Source of the DNA: Streptomyces venezuelae
GTDB taxonomy: Bacteria > Actinomycetota > Actinomycetes > Streptomycetales > Streptomycetaceae
Assembly: GCF_008642355.1 (NCBI RefSeq)
Contig: NZ_CP029193.1
Coordinates: 6,472,001-6,536,000, forward strand
Direction: 5' to 3'
DNA: 64,000 nucleotides
In this document: positions 25,386-34,560 of the stretch, one piece after another
Layout of the letters: every line of letters begins with the position of its first letter
Numbering within the stretch: the stretch's first letter is position 1
Notes under the pieces: generated by a model
Database searches by the model: none
What the model saw: only the letters and a program-made list of their open reading frames with translations
Told to the model about the DNA's origin: nothing
Made by a program: the position numbers and the translations under genes

Positions 25386-25622
25386 CAGGCCTCCTGGATG
25401 GGGGGACGGGAGGGGACCGGCTCGGGGATGAAGCCGGGACGAACCGTGCTTTCAAGGTCACAAACCTCTTCGGCAGCAATCCCTGTCGCCTTTAGGGAAT
25501 GATCACGTTTTGGTGAGCAATAATTCGGGCAATTCGGACACGCGCTCGATCATCCGAAGATCAAACCGAACACGCCCACGTTCGAGTGACCCTTTCTGAG
25601 ACAAACCCCGGGGCAAGACGAA
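25386..25622 (-). other. Upstream region of the response-regulator gene
   Basis: About 240 nt without a gene. 25440-25560 is markedly AT-richer than the surroundings and probably holds the response-regulator promoter, for example TTGCTC or TTGCCC -35-like boxes on the minus strand. I could not pair these with a convincing -10 box. No clear long palindrome was seen. Confidence 0.3.
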
Positions 25623-25644
25623 CCCCGCGGCGCGGGCCGCGGGG
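25623..25644 (-). terminator. Terminator after the DUF3000 gene
   Basis: 9-bp perfect stem (CCCCGCGGC / GCCGCGGGG) with a 4-nt loop, 30 nt beyond the stop of the minus-strand DUF3000 gene. G/C-rich hairpin without T-tract. Confidence 0.65.
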
Positions 25645-25673
25645 AAGGGGGTGAATGGTCGAGTAGGTGTTCG

Positions 25674-26375
25674 TCAGTGGGACAGCGGGCCCCGCCGTTG
25701 CGGCAGGGACACCACGGAGGCGTCGCCCGAGCCCGAGCCACCCGGCCCGCCCGGACCGCCCGGCCCGCCGGGGCTCACCGGCGGCAGCCCCGCGACCTGG
25801 CAGAGCAGATCGCACCACGCCGCCAGATGCGCTCCCGTGTCCGGCACCCCGCCACCGCCCTCCCGGGGCGTCCACGACGCCCGGATCTCGATCTGCGAGG
25901 CGGGCGGCCGCTCCGAGAGCCCCCCGAAGTAGTGCGAGCCGGCGCGCGTCACCGTTCCGCTCGCCTCGTCCGCCGAGAGCCCCCGCGCGCCGAGCGCGCC
26001 GGTCAGCCACGACCAGCAGACCTCCGGCAGCAGCGGGTCCGCCGCCATCTCCGGTTCGAGCTCCGCCCGTACGAGCGTGACGAGCCGGAAAGTGCCCTGC
26101 CACGCGTCGTGCCCCGCCGGATCGTGGAGCAGGACGAGCCGCCCGTCGGCGAGGTCCTCCTCGCCCTCCACGACCGCCGCCTCCAACGCGTACGCGTACG
26201 GCGCGAGCCGTTGCGGCGGCCGCGTCGGGTCGATCTCGATCTCCGGCCGCAGCCGTGCCCCCCGCAGCGCGTCGACCGCCGCGCGGAAGGGCAACGGAGC
26301 CGAATCCGCCACCTTCCCCTCCGAACCGTCCATCTCGCCAGCGCCGTCCGACCGTTGTCCCTGAGCCGCAGCCAT
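25674..26375 (-). CDS. DUF3000 family protein
   Basis: Actinobacterial protein of unknown function, 233 residues. A conserved globular core (about residues 28-190) contains PFRAAVDALRGARLRPEIEIDPTRPPQRLAPYAYAL, LHDPAGHDAWQGTFRLVTL and a Trp-rich CWSWLTGAL segment. The tail carries a low-complexity PGGPGGPGGPGG run before a short basic end. ATG at 26375 is the likely start but has no obvious ribosome-binding site; ATG at 26333 is an alternative. It diverges from hemE 85 nt away, the arrangement usual in Streptomyces. I assign only the family. Confidence 0.75.
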   Translation of the reverse strand: MAAAQGQRSDGAGEMDGSEGKVADSAPLPFRAAVDALRGARLRPEIEIDPTRPPQRLAPYAYALEAAVVEGEEDLADGRLVLLHDPAGHDAWQGTFRLVTLVRAELEPEMAADPLLPEVCWSWLTGALGARGLSADEASGTVTRAGSHYFGGLSERPPASQIEIRASWTPREGGGGVPDTGAHLAAWCDLLCQVAGLPPVSPGGPGGPGGPGGSGSGDASVVSLPQRRGPLSH

Positions 26376-26460
26376 GCGGGGAAGGTTAAGGGGAACGGCG
26401 CCTTCGCGCAGGGAGAGACACCCGTCGGGGGGTTCCCGGTCAACGTGCGAGACTTTCCGC

Positions 26461-27534
26461 GTGAGTGCCAATGACAGCCGTGGCCCCGAGGGCCGGCAGA
26501 ACACAGCGACGTACGACTCCCCCTTCATGAAGGCGTGCCGGCGCGAGGCAGTGCCGCACACGCCCGTCTGGTTCATGCGGCAGGCGGGGCGCTCACTTCC
26601 CGAGTACCGCAAGGTCCGCGAGGGCACGGCCATGCTGGAGTCCTGCATGCGTCCCGACCTCGTCACCGAGATCACGCTGCAGCCCGTGCGCCGTCACAAC
26701 GTCGACGCCGCGATCTACTTCAGCGACATCGTCGTCCCGCTCAAGGCCATCGGCATCGACCTCGACATCAAGCCGGGCGTCGGTCCCGTCGTCGAGAACC
26801 CGATCCGTTCGCGCGCCGACCTGGCGCAGCTGCGGGACCTCACGCCCGACGACGTCCACTACGTCACCGAGGCGATGGGCATGCTGACGGCCGAGCTCGG
26901 CTCGACGCCGCTCATCGGTTTCGCCGGTGCGCCTTTCACTCTCGCGAGCTACCTCGTGGAGGGCGGTCCGAGCCGTAACCACGAGCACACCAAGGCGCTC
27001 ATGTACGGCGACCCGCAGCTCTGGGCCGACCTGCTCGACCGTCTCGCGGAGATCACCGCCGCCTTCCTGAAGGTGCAGATCGAGGCGGGCGCGAGCGCCG
27101 TGCAGCTCTTCGACTCGTGGGTGGGCGCGCTGGCGCCCGCCGACTACCGCCGCTCGGTGATGCCGGCGTCGGCGAAGGTCTTCGACGCGGTCGCCTCGTA
27201 CGGCGTGCCGCGCATCCACTTCGGCGTCGGCACCGGCGAGCTCCTCGGCCTCATGGGCGAGGCCGGCGCGGACGTCGTGGGCGCGGACTGGCGGGTGCCG
27301 CTGGACGAGGCCGCGCGCCGCGTCGGGCCCGGCAAGGCGATCCAGGGCAACCTGGATCCGGCCGTCCTCTTCTCCACGAGGGAGGCCGTCGAGCAGAAGA
27401 CGGACGAGGTCCTCGCCGCCGCGAGCGGCCTGGAGGGCCACATCTTCAACCTCGGGCACGGTGTCCTGCCCACGACCGACCCCGAGGCACTGACCCGTCT
27501 CGTGGAGTACGTGCACACGCGTACCGCCGTCTGA
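26461..27534 (+). CDS. hemE: Uroporphyrinogen decarboxylase
   Basis: Cytosolic heme-pathway enzyme that removes four carboxylates from uroporphyrinogen III to give coproporphyrinogen III. 357 residues, with hallmark motifs WFMRQAGRSLPEYR near residue 37, the catalytic Asp in IYFSDIVVPLKA, and GFAGAPFTLASYLVEGG. The GTG at 26461 is chosen because homologues begin near this point and the upstream codons overlap the divergent gene; no ribosome-binding site is visible, so the mRNA may be leaderless. It fits with cgoX and chdC 2.6 kb downstream. Confidence 0.95.
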   Translation: MSANDSRGPEGRQNTATYDSPFMKACRREAVPHTPVWFMRQAGRSLPEYRKVREGTAMLESCMRPDLVTEITLQPVRRHNVDAAIYFSDIVVPLKAIGIDLDIKPGVGPVVENPIRSRADLAQLRDLTPDDVHYVTEAMGMLTAELGSTPLIGFAGAPFTLASYLVEGGPSRNHEHTKALMYGDPQLWADLLDRLAEITAAFLKVQIEAGASAVQLFDSWVGALAPADYRRSVMPASAKVFDAVASYGVPRIHFGVGTGELLGLMGEAGADVVGADWRVPLDEAARRVGPGKAIQGNLDPAVLFSTREAVEQKTDEVLAAASGLEGHIFNLGHGVLPTTDPEALTRLVEYVHTRTAV

Positions 27535-27589
27535 AACAGCGCGTCCGAACAGTCGGCGTTGAACAGCGGGCGTCCGAAAGATGTCTGAA

Positions 27590-27621
27590 AAGGGTCCCTG
27601 TCCGATCGGGCAGGGACCCTT
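27590..27621. terminator. Bidirectional terminator
   Basis: 11-bp perfect repeat AAGGGTCCCTG / CAGGGACCCTT with CCGATCGG inside the loop, between the hemE stop and the convergent flavoprotein stop at 27631. It should end both transcripts. Confidence 0.8.
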
Positions 27622-27630
27622 CGCGTCGCC

Positions 27631-29046
27631 TCAGCGGTCCGACCGCACCGCCGCCACCGCCTTCCGCGCCGCCACCAGGACCGGGTCCCACACCGGGGAG
27701 AACGGCGGCGCGTATCCGAGGTCGAGCGCCGTCATCTGCTCCACCGTCATCTGCGCCGTCAGCGCGACGGCCGCCACGTCGACCCGCTTGCCCGCGCCCT
27801 CGCGGCCGACGATCTGCACGCCGAGGAGCCGCCCCGTGCGCCGCTCGGCGATCATCTTCACCTTCATCGGCGCGGCCCCCGGGTAGTAACCGGCCCGGCT
27901 CGTCGACTCGATGGTCACCGTCACGAACCGGAAGCCGGCGGCCAGCGCGTCCTTCTCGCGCAGACCGGTGCGGGCGATCTCCAGGTCGCAGACCTTGCTG
28001 ACCGCCGTGCCGACGACGCCGGGGAACGTGGCGTAACCCCCGCCCGCGTTGGAGCCGATGACCTGCCCGTGCTTGTTGGCGTGCGTGCCGAGCGCGATGT
28101 GCCGCTCGCGCCCCGACACCAGGTCGAGGACCTCCACACAGTCCCCGCCCGCCCAGATGTCGTCATGTCCGCGCACGCGCATCGCGAGGTCCGTGAGCAG
28201 CCCGCCGTACTCGCCGAGCGGCAGCCCCGCCTCGCGGGCGAGGGCCGTCTCCGGGCGTACGCCGATGCCGAGCACCACCACGTCCGCCGGGTACTCGGCG
28301 TCCGCCGTCGCCACCGCCCTGGCCCGCCCGTCGTCGCCGGTGGGGATCGCGATGACCTCGGCGCCGTTCACCATCCGGATGCCCATGCCCGTCATCGCGT
28401 CGTGCACGAGACGGCCCATGTCCGGGTCGAGCGTCGACATGGGCTCCTCGCCGCGGTTGACGACCGTCACCTCGTAACCCCGTTTGACGAGCGCCTCCGC
28501 CATCTCGACGCCGATGTAGCCGGCGCCGATGACCACGGCACGGCGGCCCGGCGTTCCGGTCAGCGTGTCGAGCAGGGCCTGGCCGTCGTCCAATGTCTGC
28601 ACACCGTGCACGTTGGGCGCGTCGATGCCGGGGAGCGCCGGGCGCAGGGGGCGTGCGCCGGTGGCGACGACGAGCTTGTCGTACGCCGTCCAGTACTCCG
28701 CGCCCGACGGCTCACCTGCCTCCTCGCCCGCTGCCAGGTCCCTGGCGAGGACGCGGCGGCCCTGCACGTCGATCCGCACCACCTCCGTGCACATCCGCAG
28801 ATCGATCGCCCGCTCACGGTGCTCCTCGGGCGTCCGCGCGATCAGGTCGTCCCGCTCGCCGACGTCGCCGCCCACCCAGTAGGGGATGCCGCAGGCGGAG
28901 TACGAAGTGAAGTGGCCGCGTTCGAACGCGACGATCTCCAGTTCGTCGGGGCCCTTGAGCCTGCGTGCCTGCGACGCGGCGGACATGCCCGCCGCGTCGC
29001 CCCCGATGACCACCAGTCGCTCTCGTGTCCTGCTCGTGCCGCTCAT
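27631..29046 (-). CDS. FAD-dependent pyridine nucleotide-disulfide oxidoreductase (CoA-disulfide reductase-like)
   Basis: Flavoprotein of about 471 residues. The FAD-binding motif VVIGGDAAGMSAASQARR is near the start, and the NAD(P)H motif AVVIGAGYIGVEMAEALVKRG is central. The single-Cys active site YSACGIPYWVGGDV is the signature of CoA-disulfide reductase/NADH oxidase/persulfide reductase relatives rather than two-Cys enzymes. The C-terminal dimerisation domain ends in YAPPFSPVWDPVLVAARKA. ATG at 29046 is used; GTG at 29052 is in frame and equally possible. It probably reduces CoA disulfide, persulfide or oxygen; the exact substrate is not readable. Confidence 0.8.
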   Translation of the reverse strand: MSGTSRTRERLVVIGGDAAGMSAASQARRLKGPDELEIVAFERGHFTSYSACGIPYWVGGDVGERDDLIARTPEEHRERAIDLRMCTEVVRIDVQGRRVLARDLAAGEEAGEPSGAEYWTAYDKLVVATGARPLRPALPGIDAPNVHGVQTLDDGQALLDTLTGTPGRRAVVIGAGYIGVEMAEALVKRGYEVTVVNRGEEPMSTLDPDMGRLVHDAMTGMGIRMVNGAEVIAIPTGDDGRARAVATADAEYPADVVVLGIGVRPETALAREAGLPLGEYGGLLTDLAMRVRGHDDIWAGGDCVEVLDLVSGRERHIALGTHANKHGQVIGSNAGGGYATFPGVVGTAVSKVCDLEIARTGLREKDALAAGFRFVTVTIESTSRAGYYPGAAPMKVKMIAERRTGRLLGVQIVGREGAGKRVDVAAVALTAQMTVEQMTALDLGYAPPFSPVWDPVLVAARKAVAAVRSDR

Positions 29047-29078
29047 GGGCACACGCTACGGCGCCGCGCGCCGCACGC

Positions 29079-30011
29079 TCAGTCCTCACCCTCTCCGCCG
29101 CCCGCGGCACGGCGCGGCCACCGGGGACGTACGACGCGCAGCCACAGCAGCACGAGGAGCGCGACGACCGCCGCGAACGGCAGGACGGCCGCGAGGACGA
29201 TCGCGATCCAGCGCAGCGCGGTCACGAACGCGTCCCAGCCGCCCCCGAGAGCGTCCCCGAACGACGGGTCGTCGTCCTGCGTGTCCGCCTTCGTCCCGTT
29301 CTCGGTGAGCGAGAGCGTGATCGTCGCCAGGCTCGTCCGGTCCTTCAGCGACTTCTGCTGGGCGAGCAGCGCCTCCAGGTCGGACTGGCGGGTGCTCAAC
29401 TCCCCTTCGAGGGTCACCACGTCGCTGAGCTTCGTCGCCCTGTCCATCAGCTCCCGCACGCGTGCCACGCTCGCCCGCTGCGACGTGATGCGGCTCTCCA
29501 CGTCGACGACCCGGTCGGTGACGTCCTGGGCCTTCGCGTCCTTCCCGACGAGCTTGCCGGTGCCTTCCAGTGCGCTGAGGACGTCCTCGTACTTGTCCTG
29601 CGGCACGCGCAGCACGACGCGGGAACGCTCGCGTCCCTCGCTGTCGCGCGAGGTGTTCTCGTTCCCCACGATGCCGCCGGCGTCCTCGGCCGCCCGCCGG
29701 GCGTCGTCCAGCGCCTCGGCCACGTCGTCCACGCGGACGGTGAGCTTCGCGGTGCGGATGATGTGGGTGCCGGTGAGCTCGGGCTGTTCGCGGTCGGCCT
29801 TGCTGCCCGAGGCGCTCTTCCCGTTCCCCTCGGTCCGGAGTCCCGCGGCCTTGTCGTCGGCGCCCGCCGCGCCGGAGTCGGAGTCTCCCCCGCCGTCCCC
29901 CGCGTTCGTGCATCCCGTGAGCGCGAGCGCGATCGCCAGCAGGAGACCGGCGAAGACCTGGATCGTGCGGCGGTGAGCGGACCTGCCAGTGGGCTTGCTG
30001 GACGCGTGCAT
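29079..30011 (-). CDS. DUF4349 lipoprotein
   Basis: Membrane-associated protein, 310 residues. A signal peptide with lipobox LALTGC is followed by an acidic Gly/Ser/Asp linker, a DUF4349 domain (about 90-265, RTAKLTVRVDDVAEALDDARRAAEDAGGIVG), a coiled-coil stretch around LSTRQSDLEALLAQQKSL, and a C-terminal membrane helix (IAIVLAAVLPFAAVVALLVLLWL) with a basic tail. The domain is therefore outside the cell, tethered at both ends. Function unknown. ATG at 30011 is preceded by a G-run on the minus strand. It is divergent from cgoX 137 nt away. Confidence 0.8.
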   Translation of the reverse strand: MHASSKPTGRSAHRRTIQVFAGLLLAIALALTGCTNAGDGGGDSDSGAAGADDKAAGLRTEGNGKSASGSKADREQPELTGTHIIRTAKLTVRVDDVAEALDDARRAAEDAGGIVGNENTSRDSEGRERSRVVLRVPQDKYEDVLSALEGTGKLVGKDAKAQDVTDRVVDVESRITSQRASVARVRELMDRATKLSDVVTLEGELSTRQSDLEALLAQQKSLKDRTSLATITLSLTENGTKADTQDDDPSFGDALGGGWDAFVTALRWIAIVLAAVLPFAAVVALLVLLWLRVVRPRWPRRAAGGGEGED

Positions 30012-30148
30012 CGGCGTACCCCCCGAGGAACGGTGACTGATGCTCCTACGACGGAGGAGCGGGGCGAAACGATGGTTGCCGTGCGGTCCCGATGCGGTCA
30101 CGGTGGGGACTCGCCGGTCGCCGATGCGGGGTCTGAGAGAGTGGAGGC

Positions 30149-31612
30149 ATGCGCGCAACGGACACAGGCACGGGGAACGGTCACGTCGTCGTCATCGGAG
30201 GCGGGATCGCCGGACTGGCCGCCGCGCACCGGCTGCTCACCGCCGACCCGGACCGCGGGGTGACCGTCCTGGAAGCCGCCGACCGGCTCGGCGGCAAGCT
30301 CCACGCGGGGGAGATCGCGGGGGTCCGCGTCGACCTCGGCGCCGAGTCGATGCTCGCCCGCCGCCCCGAGGCCGTCGCCCTCGCCCGCGAGGTCGGTCTC
30401 GCCGACCGGCTCCGGCCGCCCGCCACCGCGACCGCCGCGATCTGGACGCGCGGCGCCCTGCGCCCCATGCCCAAGGGCCACGTCATGGGCGTGCCCGGCG
30501 ACGCGTCCGCCCTCGCGGGAGTCCTCTCCGAAGAGGGCCTGCGCCGCATCGCGCGGGACGGCGAACTGCCGCCCACCGAGGTCGGCGACGACGTCGCGGT
30601 AGGCGAGTACGTCGCCGCGCGCCTCGGCAGGGAAGTCGTCGACCGGCTCGTGGAGCCCCTCCTCGGCGGGGTCTACGCGGGCGACGCGTACCGCATCTCG
30701 ATGCGCTCGGCCGTCCCGCAGCTCTTCCAGGCGGCCCGCACGCACACGTCCCTCACGGAGGGCGTCCGCGCCATCCAGGCGCGCGCGGCGGAGAACCGGC
30801 AGACCGGGCCCGTCTTCATGGGCATCGAGGGCGGCGTCGGACAGCTGCCGCTCGCCGTCGCCGACGCGGTGCGCGCGCTGGGCGGCGAGATCCGCACGGG
30901 CACGCCGGTCACCGAGCTGCGGCGGACCCCGACGGGCTGGCAGGTCGGCACCGAGGAGCAGGTCATCGACGCGGACGCCGTGGTCGTCGCCGTGCCCGCG
31001 CACTCCGCCGCCGCGCTCCTCGGCGTCGAGGCGCCCGCCGCCGCGGCCGAGCTCGCCACGGTCGAGTACGCCTCCATGGCGCTGATGACCCTCGCCTACC
31101 GCCGCAGCGAGACCGACCTCCCTGAAGGGAGCGGTTTCCTCGTCCCTCCGGTGGACGGGCACACCATCAAGGCGTCCACGTTCGCGTCGCGCAAGTGGGG
31201 CTGGATCGCCGACGAGGACCCCGACCTGCTGGTCCTCCGGACGTCGGTGGGGCGGTACGGCGAGACGGAGATCCTGCGGCGCGACGACGCCGAGCTCATC
31301 GAGCTCTCCCGGCGCGACCTGCGCGCAGCGACCGGCCTGGACGCCGAGCCCGTCGCCACCCGCGTCACCCGCTGGCACGACGGCCTGCCGCAGTACCCCG
31401 TCGGGCACCACGCGCGCGTGGCGCGCATCCGCGAGCACGTGGCCGAGCTGCCGGGACTCGCCGTGTGCGGAGCGGCGTACGACGGCGTGGGCATCCCCGC
31501 CTGCATCGCGAGCGCCCATGCCGCCGTCGACCAGCTGGGCGGTGACACAGCGGGTGTGGAGGAGCTCACCCGCAACCCGGTGCAGAGTCTGCACGGCGGC
31601 GGAGGAGAATAG
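30149..31612 (+). CDS. cgoX: Coproporphyrinogen/protoporphyrinogen oxidase
   Basis: FAD enzyme of 487 residues (HemY/HemG3 family) with the dinucleotide-binding motif [17 protein letters not shown] at the N-terminus and the C-terminal FAD contact near [23 protein letters not shown]. In Actinobacteria this family oxidises coproporphyrinogen III to coproporphyrin III. The immediately following chdC gene (4 nt gap) supports the coproporphyrin-dependent route. ATG at 30149 has GGAGG directly upstream. The older annotation is hemG/hemY (protoporphyrinogen oxidase). Confidence 0.9.
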   Translation: MRATDTGTGNGHVVVIGGGIAGLAAAHRLLTADPDRGVTVLEAADRLGGKLHAGEIAGVRVDLGAESMLARRPEAVALAREVGLADRLRPPATATAAIWTRGALRPMPKGHVMGVPGDASALAGVLSEEGLRRIARDGELPPTEVGDDVAVGEYVAARLGREVVDRLVEPLLGGVYAGDAYRISMRSAVPQLFQAARTHTSLTEGVRAIQARAAENRQTGPVFMGIEGGVGQLPLAVADAVRALGGEIRTGTPVTELRRTPTGWQVGTEEQVIDADAVVVAVPAHSAAALLGVEAPAAAAELATVEYASMALMTLAYRRSETDLPEGSGFLVPPVDGHTIKASTFASRKWGWIADEDPDLLVLRTSVGRYGETEILRRDDAELIELSRRDLRAATGLDAEPVATRVTRWHDGLPQYPVGHHARVARIREHVAELPGLAVCGAAYDGVGIPACIASAHAAVDQLGGDTAGVEELTRNPVQSLHGGGGE

Positions 31613-31616
31613 GGTC

Positions 31617-32336
31617 ATGAGTGACGACGCCCCCGCCAAGACGCCCAACGCGGGCAAGAAGGCCAAGGACCTCAACGAGGTCATCCGCTACACCCTGTGG
31701 TCCGTCTTCAAGCTGCGCGACGTGCTGCCCGAGCAGCGCGCGGGCTACGCCGAAGAGGTCCAGGACCTGTTCGACCAGCTCGCCGCCAAGGACGTCACCG
31801 TCCGCGGCACCTACGACGTCTCCGGCCTGCGCGCCGACGCCGACGTCATGATCTGGTGGCACGCCGAGACCGCCGACGAGCTGCAGGAGGCCTACAACCT
31901 CTTCCGCCGCACGAAGCTCGGCCGCGCCCTGGAGCCGGTCTGGTCGAACATGGCGCTGCACCGCCCCGCCGAGTTCAACAAGTCGCACATCCCGGCGTTC
32001 CTCGCCGACGAGACGCCCCGCAACTACGTCTCGGTCTACCCCTTCGTGCGCTCCTACGACTGGTACCTGCTGCCCGACGAGGACCGCCGTCGCATGCTCG
32101 CCGACCACGGCAAGATGGCCCGCGGCTACCCCGACGTGCGCGCCAACACGGTCGCCTCGTTCTCCCTCGGCGACTACGAATGGCTCCTCGCCTTCGAGGC
32201 CGACGAGCTGTACCGCATCGTCGACCTGATGCGTCACCTGCGCGCCTCCGAGGCCCGCATGCACGTACGCGAAGAGGTGCCGTTCTACACCGGCCGCCGC
32301 AAGTCGGTCGCCGAGCTCGTGGCGGGCCTCGCCTAG
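31617..32336 (+). CDS. chdC: Coproheme decarboxylase (HemQ/ChdC)
   Basis: Chlorite-dismutase-family protein of 239 residues that converts coproheme to heme b with peroxide. The catalytic Tyr lies in [15 protein letters not shown], and a candidate proximal His in [15 protein letters not shown]. The C-terminal half ends in [16 protein letters not shown] at 31617 follows the cgoX stop by 4 nt; AATAGGG gives a weak ribosome-binding site, so it may depend on coupling. The pairing with cgoX indicates heme made by the coproporphyrin route typical of Gram-positives. Confidence 0.92.
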   Translation: MSDDAPAKTPNAGKKAKDLNEVIRYTLWSVFKLRDVLPEQRAGYAEEVQDLFDQLAAKDVTVRGTYDVSGLRADADVMIWWHAETADELQEAYNLFRRTKLGRALEPVWSNMALHRPAEFNKSHIPAFLADETPRNYVSVYPFVRSYDWYLLPDEDRRRMLADHGKMARGYPDVRANTVASFSLGDYEWLLAFEADELYRIVDLMRHLRASEARMHVREEVPFYTGRRKSVAELVAGLA

Positions 32337-32493
32337 GGGATCACGCCCGGTTAATTCGGTTGCCGCGCCTGTCCGGTGCGGGTTTCATCGAGAGGTCGAA
32401 GCCACGGACAGAAAGACGGTGAGTGTATGCCCAGGGCCCTGCGGAACAGCTCGGAGTCATCCCCTTCCGCAACGCTCAGGAGTCATCCTCACC

Positions 32494-32868
32494 ATGTCCC
32501 GCAACACCTCTCGGCGGGCCCGCACTGAAGCGCGCGCCCAGTCCTTCCGCTGCCTGCAGTGCGGTCTCGACGTATCGATGACCGCGCCCGGCACCGACCA
32601 CCGCAACCACTGTCCCAACTGCCTGTGGAGCCGTCACCTCGACGACACCCCCGGCGACCGGGCCGCGGACTGCGGTGCCCGGATGGAACCCCTCGCCATC
32701 TCCGTCCGCGGAGACGGCGAGTGGGTTCTCGTCCACCGCTGCACGCACTGCGGCGTCCTGCACGCCAACCGCACGGCCGGCGACGACAACGCGCTGCCGC
32801 TGACCCGGCTCGCGGTGCGTCCCCTCGCCCAGCCGCCGTTCCCGCTGGAGCGCCTCGCCGCGCTGTGA
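32494..32868 (+). CDS. RNHCP domain zinc-ribbon-like protein
   Basis: Small soluble protein of 124 residues with the RNHCP signature: FRCLQCGLDV (CxxC), then DHRNHCPNCLWSRHLD (HCPNC), and later RCTHCGVLHANR. The three Cys/His pairs probably bind zinc. Members of this family are short and of unknown function. ATG at 32494 has AGGAG at 32478-32482. It ends 4 nt from the convergent peptidase gene and may share its terminator. Confidence 0.75.
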   Translation: MSRNTSRRARTEARAQSFRCLQCGLDVSMTAPGTDHRNHCPNCLWSRHLDDTPGDRAADCGARMEPLAISVRGDGEWVLVHRCTHCGVLHANRTAGDDNALPLTRLAVRPLAQPPFPLERLAAL

Positions 32869-32872
32869 ACCG

Positions 32873-34474
32873 CTAGCGCTCCCTCGGGAGCGCCGCCCGC
32901 ACGGCGGTCGAAGGACGGGGCTCCTTGTGCGGTGCGCACGACGCCGCGCGCCGCACGGGGAGCTCACCCTTCAGGAGATAGGCGTCCAGGTGGCTGTTCA
33001 CGCACTTGTTGGGGCCGCCCCCGATGCCGTGCGTGCCTGCCTCCCGCTCGGTGACCAGGACGGATCCGGCCAGCCTGCGGTTCAGCTCCTGGGCGCCCTG
33101 GTAGGGGGTCGCCGCGTCGCGTTCCGCGGCCAGGATCAGGGTGGGCGGGAGCGCGCCCTCGGGCGTGCCCACGTCGACGGGCTGCTGCCGCGGCGCCTTC
33201 CAGTAGGCGCACGGCAGGTTCATCCACACGTTGTCCCAGGTCTCGAAGGGCGCCACGCGCGCCAGCGCCGAGTTGTCGCGGTCCCAGGTCGCGAAGTCCG
33301 TGGGCCAGGCCGCGTCGTTGCACTCGACGGCCGTGTAGACCGCGTTGCCGTTCTCGCTCTGGACGGCACCGCGCGGCTCGGGCGCGGCCTGTTCGACGAG
33401 CGGCTTGGGGTTGCCCTTCAGATAGGCGGAGAGCGCCGCCGCGCGGGTCGGCCAGTAGTCGTCGTAGTACCCGGCCTGGAGGAACGCGGACTGCAGCTGG
33501 CCGGGACCGACCTTGCCGCCCGCGGGCTCGCGGGCCAGCGCGGCGTTCACCTTCTCGTAGCTGCGCAGGACGTCCTCGGGCGTCTTGCCCAGGTGGTACG
33601 TCTTGTCGTGCTTGGCCACCCAGGTGCGGAAGTCCGCCCAGCGCCGCTCGAACGCCAGCGACTGGTCGAGATTGTTGCGGTACCAGATCTGCTCGGGGTG
33701 GGGGTTGACCGCCGAGTCGAAGACCATGCGGCGCACGTGCGACGGGTAGAGCGTCGCGTAGACCGCCCCGAAGTACGTGCCGTACGACGCCCCCATGAAC
33801 GTCAGCCTCTTCTCGCCGAGCGCCGCCCGCAGCACGTCGAGGTCGCGCGCGTTGTTCAGCGTCGTGAAGTGGCGTACGCCGGGGTTGCGTTCCATGCACC
33901 CGCGCGCATACGCCTTCGCCCGCGCGATCCTCTTCTGCTTGTACGCGTCGTCGGGGTGCGTCGGCGCCTGGGAGGGCGCGTGCGAGAAATCCTTCGGGTC
34001 CTGACAGGAGAGCGGCGCCGACCGGCCGACCCCACGCGGCGCGTAGCCGACCAGGTCGTACGCCGCCGCGATGCGCTTCCACTCGGGCATGACGCCCACC
34101 AGCGGGAAGTACGTGCCGGACGCGCCGGGGCCGCCCGGGTTGTAGACCAGCGCGCCCTGGCGGGCGACCGCCTTGCCCGCGCTCTTCTTCGTGGCCTTCG
34201 TGCGGCTGACGGTCAGTTTGATCCGCTTGCCGTCGGGGTGGGCGTAGTCGAGCGGCACGGTGACGGTGCCGCACCGGACGGACGGGGGGAGGCCTTCGGC
34301 CTTCGGGCAGGTGCCCCAGCGGATCCCGGCGGCCTCGGCGCGCTGGGCGGCGATCGCGACGCCGTGCTCCTCGGGGGAGGGAGGGGCGCCGGTCGCGCTT
34401 CCCGCGGGGGCGGCGACGAGGGCGGTCAGGACCAGGGACCCGGCGGTTCCGTACCGGGCGGCGGCTGCTCTCAT
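32873..34474 (-). CDS. Secreted TAP-like alpha/beta-hydrolase (tripeptidyl aminopeptidase family)
   Basis: Exported serine hydrolase of 533 residues. A signal peptide (basic start, LVLTALVAAPAGSATGA) is followed by an alpha/beta-hydrolase core: VYNPGGPGASGT, the nucleophile elbow MGASYGTYFGAVYA (Ser in GASYG), and a C-terminal TAP-like lid with the acidic residue and His in ERDAATPYQGA and GTHGIGGG. Relatives release N-terminal tripeptides from secreted proteins. ATG at 34474 is 7 nt after a -10 box, suggesting a leaderless mRNA. Confidence 0.85.
   Translation of the reverse strand: MRAAAARYGTAGSLVLTALVAAPAGSATGAPPSPEEHGVAIAAQRAEAAGIRWGTCPKAEGLPPSVRCGTVTVPLDYAHPDGKRIKLTVSRTKATKKSAGKAVARQGALVYNPGGPGASGTYFPLVGVMPEWKRIAAAYDLVGYAPRGVGRSAPLSCQDPKDFSHAPSQAPTHPDDAYKQKRIARAKAYARGCMERNPGVRHFTTLNNARDLDVLRAALGEKRLTFMGASYGTYFGAVYATLYPSHVRRMVFDSAVNPHPEQIWYRNNLDQSLAFERRWADFRTWVAKHDKTYHLGKTPEDVLRSYEKVNAALAREPAGGKVGPGQLQSAFLQAGYYDDYWPTRAAALSAYLKGNPKPLVEQAAPEPRGAVQSENGNAVYTAVECNDAAWPTDFATWDRDNSALARVAPFETWDNVWMNLPCAYWKAPRQQPVDVGTPEGALPPTLILAAERDAATPYQGAQELNRRLAGSVLVTEREAGTHGIGGGPNKCVNSHLDAYLLKGELPVRRAASCAPHKEPRPSTAVRAALPRER
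32876..32893. terminator. Overlapping bidirectional hairpin
   Basis: 8-bp repeat GCGCTCCC / GGGAGCGC with a minimal TC loop, just after the RNHCP stop and inside the last codons of the convergent peptidase. Candidate terminator for the plus-strand gene; weak for the minus strand because it is within coding sequence. Confidence 0.4.
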
Positions 34475-34480
34475 CGCGCT

Positions 34481-34510
34481 TGTCTATCTTGTGGTATTTG
34501 GCTATGTAAA
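34481..34510 (-). promoter_or_regulatory. Promoter of the TAP-like peptidase
   Basis: Minus-strand -35 TTTACA (34505-34510) and -10 TAGACA (34481-34486), 18 bp apart, in an AT-rich island. The -10 is only 6 nt from the ATG at 34474, so the transcript would be leaderless or nearly so, consistent with the missing ribosome-binding site. Confidence 0.55.
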
Positions 34511-34560
34511 GCACCGGTGCGCGGGTGTCGATGCAATGCCCTCCGTCGGCCCCGGGCCGC

